Positions 12,412 to 23,200 of a stretch of 64,000 nucleotides of DNA are shown here, in pieces. Origin of the DNA: Oscheius tipulae (taxonomy: Eukaryota; Nematoda; Chromadorea; Rhabditida; Rhabditidae); contig JASJZH010000002.1 of NCBI GenBank assembly GCA_037178975.1, positions 2,604,001-2,668,000 of the forward strand. The letters run 5' to 3'. The stretch's first letter is position 1; every line of letters starts with the position of its first letter. Both the position numbers and the translations under genes were made by a program. A model generated the notes under the pieces. That model made no database searches. It saw nothing but the letters and a program-made list of their open reading frames with translations, and was not told the DNA's origin.

Positions 12412-14058
12412 ATGAAATGTCTCGTCTGCCAGACACCCTGCACAGGTTTTCATTATAAAACACCGACATGTCGTGCCTGCGCTGGATTTTTTCGTCGAAC
12501 TATACAGAAAAAATTGAGATACAGATGCAAACTGAAGAGAGACTGTCCGATTAGTAAAGGTGAAGAGTTTTGTATAACTTTACTGTAAAAATGTTTCAGA
12601 AACAAGATACAGTTGCCGATTTTGTCGCATGCAAAAATGTTTAGCAGTTGGAATGGTCATAGAAGACGAGACGGTCGTCTCTCCAAGTTTCTACCTAGAC
12701 ACAAGTGATTCGGTTATTCTGGAGATTAATAGAGTGCAAGAATAGGTTCAGGTTTCGGCTCCGATGAACGACGCCCAGCTGCCGAATCTGGAAGACGAAG
12801 AGTGGTTCACACCCGAGAGCATTTTCAACAACAACGAGCAGTTTATAGCTTATATGAAGAACAAATGCATCAGAATTTTGAACAAAGTCAGTCTTTTTTC
12901 CGACATTTAACTATTTTTAGGCTTATGTGCCGCCAAGAATTCCAGCTACTCTAGGCATTTGTCAACAATCCGCCTTCGCTTACGAGCTTCATGAAGCGAA
13001 ATGGCCAAAGGTGAAAATGGAGGTGTGGAAACAATCTATGTTTTCTAACTATCCAAATTTTAGATGCTCCAAGATCTAACAGTTCAAATGATGGAGCAGT
13101 TTTTTGTAGATTATTGCAAGGAAATAATACATATTGCGGATTTTCTAATGGAAATAGAACCATTCACGAGGATTCCCCTAAAAGAGAAAGTGAGAGATTC
13201 TGTGGCAGTGACAGTAAATTTCCAGGCTCTGATTTTTACTCGCTATGGTCAGACGTTCTTCTGCATCAATCGAGTTGAGGTCACGGTCAAGTATCTTGGC
13301 AATGACATCGACTGCTCCAAAACGATTACTCACGGTGGGGCTATTTTCGATTTCAAGAACTCAACACTCGACGTATCTTCCATCTGTAACATTCCAGAAG
13401 AACAGTTTAAAGAGTCAGTCATATTTTCAACCATTAAAGCGAGCGTCTGACTACGAAACAATTTGGCGCGAATCTACCGTATTTCACGCGGCAATCAAAT
13501 CATTTTTATTCCAAACTCAAAGAAAAATGCATTTCTGCCAATTTTTGTCGACGTTTTTAGCTTCTATTGTGTTAAAACACTTCTCTATTCTTGGCAAACA
13601 CATACAAGAAGGGTGCAATAGCGAGACAGTCGCTTTGAGATCATCAAATTACAGATTGATGCTGAGAGGCGACACTCAATTTGACACACTGTTTGTCAAG
13701 AACTTTAAGAAAGTCCTCCCAGATGACTTTGAGGTTCAGTATCTATTGATGAGGAGTTTGTGGAGTCTTCACGGGATAGAAGGGATCAGCAAAAAGACTC
13801 TTGCGCTTGCCGACGAGATCTTGTCTCGTCTGAACGATGAAATTGCATACTACTACAAATACGAGAAGAAATTGGCCAATGTTGCAAGCAGAATCTATAA
13901 ACTTCATAATTTGGTGATAGCTCTAGAGGTTTGTTGACATAATTTAGGACATTTTGATATTTTAGAGAATTTCCGAGAGCAGAATGGAAGACCAGTTAAT
14001 GTGTAAAACGTTCGACGTTTTCAAGCTCGACCTATTCATAGATGATTTCGATTTATGA
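12412..14058 (+). CDS. nuclear hormone receptor 3 of tandem cluster
   Basis: DNA-binding domain with CLVCQTPC, then CRACAGFFRRTIQKKLRYRC and CRFCRMQKC. The ligand-binding domain contains FLMEIEPFTRIPL, VRYGQ-type text shortly before FDFKNSTLDVSSICNI, and NDEIAYYYKYEKKLANVA, and ends KTFDVFKLDLFIDDFDL and TGA. An intron splits the EEQFKE codon (GA|gtcag...attacag|A, about 13414-13654); receptor 4 has an intron at the same position and phase, so it is ancestral here and was lost from receptors 1 and 2. In receptor 3 this intron is enlarged by a TTAA-type MITE. All zinc ligands are present and the spliced frame is open, so the gene is probably functional. Confidence 0.85.
13438..13634. mobile_element. 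TTAA-type MITE in receptor 3 intron
   Basis: About 197 bp. The left end follows TTAA (13434-13437) and reads AGCGAGCGTCTGACTAC; the right end reads GTAGCGAGACAGTCGCT-like text followed by TTGA (a TTAA with one change). The first about 65 bp match the right end of the large TTAA element at 48110 read inward, and the other end matches the left end at 43147. It is thus a short non-autonomous member of the same family (piggyBac-like target choice, inference). Confidence 0.65.
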
Positions 14059-14722
14059 ATTTCAAGCGAATGAATGACTTCGGAGAAGAAAATAAGAGAA
14101 TTATTCTGAAATAGCGTGCCGTAATAGCCAGCTGTTATCGCCAGCATGTGAACAAATAATCGCAAGGCAGGAGTAGAACCAGACCGACCACACTGTGACA
14201 ATTTTAATCGATTTTCCCGCTTTCACATGTCACTCGCTCGGTTGAATTTAATTTTACGCGTGTCTTTGTGGTTTATGGCTTCAGGAGAAGTGAAATGTCT
14301 GGACTCTCGACAAAAAATGGCTCCATTTAGATGAGACTAAACGGCGCTCGTCCTACATCCGTTTTTTAAAGAAACCGGAAAGGCCTTTTTCGACTTTGCT
14401 TTTAAAATACTCGCAGTATTCTTCTGAGTATGTGAATTAATGAAATCACTCCTTTGAATGCGCGCGTAAAAATCAAAAAATAATTTCTTACCTCTAACTC
14501 AAAATTTTTACTTCATTGACGGGAAAAGAGGTGTCTTTGATGTAGAATACGTTGCCGCCACCAAACTCAGGCGCACTTATGAGAATGTGAGAAATATCAG
14601 AAGTTTAGGGTTACTTATGCTGTCCCGGAGGCACTTCTGAAATCCTTTAAAGGTTTGGACGGGTTTTGCCAACGTCTTTTCCACCTCTCTTTTTATCCAA
14701 ACTTTTAAAACATCATTTTGGT
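14059..14722. other. intergenic, upstream of receptor 4
   Basis: No gene seen. The CACAACTTTTGTG block of receptors 1-3 is absent from the expected place about 150 bp before the ATG at 14723, so receptor 4 appears to be under different control. Otherwise featureless. Confidence 0.4.
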
Positions 14723-17248
14723 ATGGAATGTCGTATCTGCCAAGCTGTGGCTCCAGGCTTCCACTACAAGATTGCTTCCTGCCGAGCCTGTGCCGCCTTC
14801 TTTCGTCGCACAGTCCAGATGAAATTGCGCTACAAATGTCGTCGTGGTGGAGAATGCGACGTCTCGAAACGTTGTTCCCTTTATTAACTTAGTAGCACGG
14901 TTTTAGGAAATAGATTCAGCTGTCGACACTGCAGAATGAAAAAGTGTTTGGAAGTTGGAATGATCATGGGTAGGCACTCATTCAAGAAGGAATATCAAAA
15001 TGTTCAGAAGAAGCTGAAGTTCCTCCCCATTTCCACCTCGATCCTTCTGAACCAAGCGCTTCGGACCTGCCCAGTATGGATGAAGATGACATTTACCGAG
15101 TTGAGAGCCTTTTTGGAGACCACGAGGGCTTTATGAAGAAGTTCAAGCAGCAAATGTATAGGGTCTTGGAGCAGGTTGGTTCATTTTTTAAGATCGTTGT
15201 CTGTTGGTGGAAGAGCAGCCAAAATTATAGTGAAGCAGTGTATCTTCTAATAAACAACTCAAAGAATAGGCTTGTGTCGTTGACTGCTTTAGACAAGTGC
15301 GGTGATAGACTGAACAGTCCAACAGGTTTCACTCTGTGAGATTGACTTGTAAAAGTGGTTTTTTCGTTCTGCCCAGAGCATCATCAGGAAGATTCCAAGT
15401 CAACATTATCAGCCTGTCTTATAGTCAGTATCTTAGTGGGAGCTAAAGACGGTCCAAAAACTAAGTCTAGTCCGTAACGACAAAAACAGAGCCATGCAGA
15501 GGGTTTGAAACCTACGGCGAAGTGTTTCATTATCTGCTGTTGCAGTTAAAAAATAAATAGCTTGTTCCATTTATTGCAATTAGGAAGTTTCAATACTTTT
15601 TCTGTTTTACTTTACAATTACCAAGCAATATTGCCAGAAACCTGAAATAACCTGACAAGACAGGAAAAGCCCTTGCTCCAAAAGCCATTCAAGTCGTCAC
15701 TCTTCTGGAAGGTCGATGCCGAACAAGCCGTCGCCTGCTCCGGTAGCTCCAGCGGTTAAGGCTCCACCAGGAAAGGAATACCCGCGCTAGTACAGTGACA
15801 CCTACGACCGGATCCCTCTGCCACGTAGGAGACAGAAGAAACAACTTCACGCTGTGCGAGAAGTTCGGGCTGGCCGAGTTCATCGCTCCGCGACAGCGTC
15901 ACTATGTCTGGTTGGATGAGGGCTTCAGTCAGGACGTAGCCAAGACCAAAACGAAGGAACTGCTCAGAAAGAGGAAGAAGAGGATGAGCATGAGACCGAA
16001 GACGACGAAGAAGGAGAAGATCGCCAAGCAGAACGACAGTCAGTACCTCAAGACCTAGAACAATCTACACCTTTGTCTTTGAAAGAACTAATAAAGAGTC
16101 CTGGTTACGGTAACTGAGTCCCGCCACGATCTGACAGTCAGCAAAGTTGAAAACTAAAAATTTTGAAACTTTCAGAGATACTCCCCTCCAGAAAACGGCT
16201 TCGACATGTACATCATTCCTCAAGCGGAGCTGAGCTACAAAATGCACGAGGAGAAATGGCCTTGCTCTAAGGAGACGGTTAGTGATTCTTCAACACACCA
16301 AAATATAAAATTTTAGATGATAGAGACCGAGACCTTCGACATGAACCTGTTTATTATGCTGGGATATAAGGCACTGAAAGTTGTTGCTCAGTTCTGTATA
16401 GGAATCAAAGCGTTTGCAGCATTGCCACTGGATCAGAAGGTGGATCTCAGTCTCTCTGTCTCTCTGACTCTCTGCCTCACTGACTCTGTACCCTTTTGTC
16501 TCTATATCTCGATCTCTGTCTCTCCGATTCCATTACTCAGTTTCAGACCCTTATCTTCCGTCACTTTTTCGTCAAATTCTTGCAACTCGATCGAACTTTC
16601 GTCGGAGTGACTCTTCTTGGGAATGACCGAGAAGACAAGAGAATGATCACGATCCATGGCCATGTTCTGAACTTCTATGACATGAAAATGGATCTGTCAA
16701 TGGTAACAGAGATGTCACACGAGCAGTTGAAAGAGTTGGTTGCTTGGAAACACTGTTAAAGTATGAATTAGACTGCTACTGCTCTCAGAAATCAAATACG
16801 ACGTCGAATTTATACAACCTTTCAAGCTACTTGATCCGGACCGTTTTGAGGTTCTGTACATGATGATGAGGAGCATGTGGGAAGTACAAGGCATGTTTGA
16901 CAAAAGACAGATAGACAGAGAGACAGAGAGACACCAGCTTCTGTTACTCTTCAGGCCTCAAAGGGATCTCTAAAGATACAGAGAGAATAGCAACTGAAAT
17001 GCTGGACAAACTGTCCGATGAACTCTGCTTCTACTACAAATACGAGAAGCGACTGGAAAATGTTGCTGACAGGATCTACAAGCTCCACATGCTTCTTATT
17101 GGCCTAGATGTAAGCTTCCTAACAACTTAGGATCAAAGAGAAATTTCAGAGAGTAGCACAGCTTCGTAAGCAAGACAGCCAGATGGTCCAGGTCTTTGAA
17201 ATCTTCAAGATGGACGTCTACTTAACAGAATTCACTATCGATAAATAA
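14723..17248 (+). CDS. nuclear hormone receptor 4 of tandem cluster
   Basis: The most diverged member. DNA-binding domain: CRICQAVAPGFHYK, CRACAAFFRR (Ala-Ala instead of Ala-Gly in the P-box region), then CRHCRMKKCLEVGM. The ligand-binding domain is spread over eight exons: MYIIPQAELSYKMHEEKWP, then FRHFFVKFLQLDRTFVGV, EQLKELLLLSEIKYDVEF, FEVLYMMMRSMWEVQ, LKGISKDTERIA and a final VFEIFKMDVYLTEFTIDK before TAA. The intron at 16891-16954 begins with GC instead of GT. The intron from about 15175 to 16164 is expanded by unrelated sequence. The stop codon (17246-17248) lies one base from the stop codon of the convergent dynein-like gene. Confidence 0.85.
15690..16060 (+). other. unidentified coding-like remnant in receptor 4 intron
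   Basis: GC-richer than its surroundings, with codon-like texture in two plus frames. One frame starts MPNKPSPAPVAPAVK and is broken by TAG; another runs on to KEEEEDEHETEDDEE-like acidic text. Lys/Arg/Glu-rich. It could be a fragment of another gene inserted into the intron. I do not recognise it and no intact gene is present. Confidence 0.25.
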
Positions 17249-17249
17249 T

Positions 17250-20200
17250 TTAGCCTTTTGTCGTCACTTTCACCATATTTTCCGCCTCGATGATTACTCT
17301 TCTTGTCAGCTCGTGCGATTCCAGGATCTCCGCAGCTGAGGATTCAGTCAACAGTTCGAAGATACTGTTCCTAAAACGGAATTTCCAAAAACCCTGGAAA
17401 AAAAACTACGTGTGTTCCAGCATTGTCGGTTCCTGAACACCCAACGGCTCGTTGACTACCATCACATTTACCTGAAACTAAGGTTTCTCCTTCCCTGTTA
17501 AAAATTTACAATTCGTCGAAGCTGCGGCTCAATTTTAATCCGTTTCTGTGTGACAAAGAGAAGACGACAGTCGTCCGGTAGCTCCAGATGACGACCCATA
17601 AAGCGGACCTCCTTCTGCTCCCACTTTTGGAGGACCTGGAACAAAAATTGGTGTCTCCCGTACTGCGTCGGATTCTCGTACCGGCACGGCATAGAGACAA
17701 GTTTCACCCGTTCCATCTGAACTACCCAACTACAAAACGTTTTCCATATTCCTCTCTCTCTCTCTAAGTTTAGACCTGGGAAATTTCCTACCATCCTAAT
17801 CAAGCTATTTTCAGGAACCGTCAAGTCATGGTCCACGAGCTATTTAAATGGTGCGGAGAGCGAGGACGGAGACGACCAAGACTGAAAGCTCGCGATTCTA
17901 TCTCCGGCATAAAATCCTAATAAACCTTATATCCTAAGACACTGTTCTCTATGGCTTAGACGTTCTTAGTTATATGGTCCTCCAATACCCCAAACAAACA
18001 TCTAAACTTTCGACCACACAACTTATTTTTCAAGCTAATTGAAGTTCTGCAAAGTTGTATAATACACATTGATCTGGTCTACAACTTTCTAGAACATAGT
18101 AATGGTGAAAAATGTTGGAGTCTGACCAAAAATGGCATAACATGGCGCTGCTTCGGATCTGATGGAAGGATAGAGACAAAAACTGACCTCATAATACTCC
18201 ACAGGTGGAAACTTTTCCAGGTTGTGATAGATCTAGAGTTTATTCTGTCCTCAGGAATCTAACACCCTACCGTAGTAGTTCCAGAGTAGATGTGTCTCAC
18301 AAAACCGCCACTCATTGAAGGATCAGTCCATGAAGCTCTGGACATGTCTACGGTGGTGGAATTTGAGAAGAGTCGTTCCAAAATGGGTAGAAGGACACGA
18401 TTTTCGTCTATCAAAAGGGTAAAGTGTCGCGAAGAGAAGATGTCGCTGAAAATGGTATAGAATTAGGGGTGATGTGAAAATTACTGGAGAGCAGCGTTCA
18501 TCAGTTGAGAGACAGTAGAAACTGAGGCTGTCTGACCATTTTTCTTTAAAATCTCGGTTGCTATGTCGATGCAAGACTGAAATGGTATTTCCTTGGATTG
18601 GGACAATAGCTACCGTTTTGTTGAACAAGTCTTCTTCGACTAGCATTGTGCTGAAGACAGAGCGAAGAATGCAGTTGGAGAAGAGACTGTACTCTTGAGC
18701 TTCGGTTATTCCTCTGTCTTTTCTCCACCTGCAGAAATGGTTAGAAACAGAGAGACAGCGAGACAGAGACAGTGACAGAAACCTACTGTTGATAGAACGG
18801 AGCCAACGCTTCCAATATCGGACCGGCTCTCGTCTGGTAGTCTTTTATTTTTCTGTCGGTTGTGAGAGATAGCTCTACGTCGTGAATGGATTTTTCGGTC
18901 TGAAAGGCTTAGATGTACATTATAGTTCACTTACTCTCATTATATCCTCTTGTAGCTGTTCCGACTCTCTTTTCCAGGCAACAATTCGATTTTCGGTTTC
19001 AGTTATTTCCTGTTTGAGATGGTTCAACTCAGCCTGTTTCTCTATCAGAACGGAACTCGAGCTTAAATCAGTCTCTACACAGTTGAAGAAGACTTACATT
19101 GTCAAGTTGATGAGGAGATAGGTCCATTGACAGAGAATAGCCGCCAATTCACTCTCTCCCTCGATTTTCGTCTCCTTGAACTCTCGATGCTCTATGTACT
19201 TTTTCAGTGGTCTGATGGTGGCAATGTCTAGGAGCATCTAAACAGCCCTGTGGTTACAGAAATCGGGAAGTTGGTACCGGTTGAATGCACAAGAGCTTGT
19301 GCAGAAGTCCGTGGGACCGCAAGAACTTCTGGGAGTCTTGCCATGTGTCCATTGTATTACGTTCTGCAACAATGCGGATCGAACTTGGCCTCGTATTCAC
19401 GGAGAAAGGTTTGATCTATCGTATTCTCTATCGTTTTGTGCTATCCTCTCTTCTAACTATGTTGGGAATCGAACCGGGCTGATTTTGTTTGTAGCCGGGA
19501 TGTTAACCGACTGAGCCAAGCAGGCAAAGCGCCGGTTTTTTGAGAGACGACACACTTGTATCGAAGATCAGGCAGTATACTGCGGCTTTAGATTTCTGTT
19601 TTTATGACTCACTCGGATTGAAGTTCGGTTGCAACAAATGTCGCAAGACCTCTCCCACAAAACGACATCCCAAGCCGGGACGCTGTATTAGGGACAAGTG
19701 TTTGAACTGGGCTGGGCCAAATTCTGACAGCTTCGCCACCACAGCTTGGAAATCTTCTCTCGGTTGCTTCAATTTAGTTTCAATCTCTTCTTCCAGCAGT
19801 TTAGCAGCAGCTTTCAATTTCTCCACGTGGAACTCTTTTGTCTTCACTTTCTGAAAATAGAATCCTTAGGTTGAAAGAAAGAACCGTACCTGAACCAGAT
19901 CGTCTACCTTGTCTCCCATGATATGAAAGTCATTGGTCAGTTGAACGTATTCTCTCTCGTTTCGACTTATCCTCTCTTCTAACACTGTCGCCTCGACAGA
20001 TTTTCCATAATGATGAAGATCCTGGAGCTTGGTAATACAGTTCAAAGCCTCGGAGAGACGTCTGGCTCGGTAGTGGAGGTCTCTGAGAAAGGATTTTAGG
20101 ATTATACCGCCATGTCAGCAAGTTTTCACCAAAGATCTTCACTTATCAGATCCAGATTCTAGATCTGCAAAGCAGAAACCGTGAAGAAGCGATTTTATTT

Positions 20201-23200
20201 TCTCGCAATTTGTTTAGCCAGAGGGTGTTTGGGTGTGAGGGTTCGACCATGATCTCTACCCAAACCAATTATCTATCACTGACTCCCTTTCTTTCGTCTC
20301 AAGAGTAGCACCTGAACAAGTCCCGAGTAACCCAAGTATGAACACTCTCAGTCTTCGAACCGAGGGCCACATCGGGCTGCGGTGGGATTTCTTCAGAATG
20401 ATCAGCATATCGGGTAGTGAAGACTGAGGCCTATCCTGTCCCTATACTGTTCAGAGTCAGGCGCACTAGCACAGACCGTGGCCGAAGCCTCACACGCATA
20501 TGTTCTCAACCCAAGATACTCACCTCTGTTTATTGGAGTACAGTCTCTGAAACTCGTCGCACAAATGGTACAGAATGTTCGAGTTGATTACCAGCTTTCC
20601 AGTCCAGACTGGACTTCTTATCTGAATAATCTTTACTACAACAAGCGTTTTCCATCTGCGCACCTTCTGCAAGTAGCCGGAGCACTTCTCAAAGACCTCC
20701 ATCAGAATCGGACCAGCCTCTGCTAGCTGCAAGTCAACCAAAAGCTTGAAGCACATTGAGTCCAGTTCCAGGTCCTTTGGTTTCTTGAAATGAATGACGG
20801 AACACCAGGAAAAGTCGGTCTTCAAATGGGGCTGAACGGTAAAGACGACGTGGAGAAGATCATGGACTCTGGACTCGAGGACATGCCTCAGGACGTCCGG
20901 TTCCTTGAGAACTTCGATTGGAAGGAAGCGGACGATTCGCTGCCTGAAAAGGTGAAACTCTGGCCTGTACCGTTGCGCTAGCTAATCAACGAAGCCTTTA
21001 GCCTATAACCTCGGCAAAGACAGTCTCTTTCTCACCGTTCAGACAAGACCATCTCAGCTGCCAGATTAGAATCGAGTTCATTTCCGTACTGTCGGACCGA
21101 GTAGACGCTACTCTCTCGGCATCAACCGTACTCTCTCAGTAGTATCTGTCTTTTCCGTATTGTTTCGTTGACTCGCCCTGGCAACCGAATTCCTTGTGAC
21201 TGCATATGTGAGACGAGACTCTTCTCATTTTCGATAATCTGCTCTCCCATTGCAATCAGCTGTTCATCTCCGATTTGGCCGAACTCTGGATTCTCGAGCC
21301 ACAGCCGAACGTACTCCATCCACCGGGGCTCGACTCTCTCGTACTGAAAGCTTTGTTATTGGCTGGACAGTCGAATTCAAAAAGTTAACAGTTTCAGGAT
21401 TCTGACTCACACAGTAGTCCATGTGCGCCATCAAGAGGACAGGTTGATTGTTGCTAGAGATCGCTAGAGCTGCTCGAATAAAAATGTCTGCCCAGCCCTG
21501 AAAATTACTGTCTTTTCCGTTGTCAGTCTCTATCCAACTTTTCGAAAAGCATCAAAGTCCGAGGGATTCGGGTAATGATGAAGTATCAGCGCTCCACAGG
21601 CAGCCGCAGCCATTTTGGCTATCTGTTGCCGTCCGATTCCTGCTTCTCCGGCCAGACAGGCGTGTTCTCCGGCCTGACGGAGAATTCGCAGCACACATTG
21701 CATGGAAGCACTTGAAAAACTGGAACAGGACACTGTCAAGTCAAAGACTTTGTTACTCATTAATTGCGAGCTGTATTCTGTCCCTAGAATGGTTTCTGTG
21801 GTGCTCGAAGAGAATATTCTCGACGGTCCGATTGAAAAGAACCATGTTCTTGACTGGGAGGTAGTTGAGACCGTCAAAGGACTCATTATTGTCAAGTTCG
21901 GAGTAGAGGAGGTGACCGAGTTCGTACGGGGAATCCTGGAAGGAATCAAGTGAAACAGAGTGACAGAGTGAATGAATTACAGCTTCTGCATGATCATTCT
22001 CTCCCAGTTGGAAGATATCGCTTTCCTTGTAGCCAAACTCTTCTCTCAATATCTTCTTCAGGTCTTGAAGAAATTCTGTGCGGTATTCAAAATCTGAATC
22101 ACATTAGTTAGATTTACAAGGCCAAAGACACTAACCAATAGCATCTCCAATTACTCTGATGGCCTCATGAAGCCAGAGACGAATAAATGACAAGGTGTCT
22201 GGAGAGTTGTCTGGGAAGGAGAAGAACATTCCCTTCACCAGACGCATGCAGATTGGGAGAGGGGAAAAGTTCTGAAAAAAATTGTCACTGCAACTGTTCC
22301 TGTCTCTGCTCTGTTCATTTCTGCTTGGGTTCCAAGATCAAACCTTCGACAGGAGAATTCAAGCTTCGCTTACGGCCACATCACATTGAAAGTACGCCAT
22401 TCTGGCAAGTCAAGCAATGTTGGGCCCGGTTAGTATAGTCTATTTCCAATGAAGAGCGGCATGCTAAAGTACTAATTGCTTTCGCGCCACTTCATTCAAA
22501 TGAACATGGCGCGAATAGTAAAAAAATATTTTGCTTTTTTGGCAATTTTAGCCTGTTTGTCGGGGTTCTTTTTCTGTTTTGACATTGTTTTCGAGTTCTA
22601 CTACCGAGAAGACATCCTTGACAACAATTTTGAGAAAAAAACTGAGATAAAAACGTTGAAAAAGTTCGAAACCTGAAAAGTGAAGTCCAGTTTTTTTTTC
22701 AATTTTAGCTATTTATACTTGTTTTTTTTTACCGATTTTGTAGATTTTCAAAATCTCTGGTTCGATGGCGAGCTCAAAACTTAGACTAAACGCCTCTAAA
22801 ACGGCGAAATATAGGTTTTTCGGGGAGTTCGTGACGGGACCCGCGGCATTTGTGACAGAACCCCCTGCAGCTCTGCGTTGGAAATAGACTATACTTGGAT
22901 CGGGGACGGCTTGGGAATCCCGGGTGCCGTAAACTTTTTGCCTTTTTCCGTTTCCGAAAAAAACCCTTTTTCGATCGTGATAATTTGCAACATTTTCTGT
23001 TTTGAAACAAACGCTTCCTAACAATTAGGCATCTTGCCAAGTTTTGTCAACCTAAGATTCTCCAGATTGATCGGCAGTTGCCTCAAAGGATTCTTTCTAC
23101 ACTTCTCCCAAGATCCGTGTATTTTTCTATTTTGACAGTAGCTTCCACTTTTTACAGTAGACATGGACAGTCTGACATTGCCAACAGTGGCGCTATCATC

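Noticed and set aside
13414..13654. A MITE that created a new intron in receptor 3
   Set aside because: Receptor 4 has an intron at the same codon and phase (gttggttgc...gaattag), so the intron is older and the MITE only enlarged it.
17506..17729. Alternative minus-strand frames over the AAA5 exon
   Set aside because: Only the frame with [14 protein letters not shown] fits dynein AAA5 and joins to neighbouring exons.
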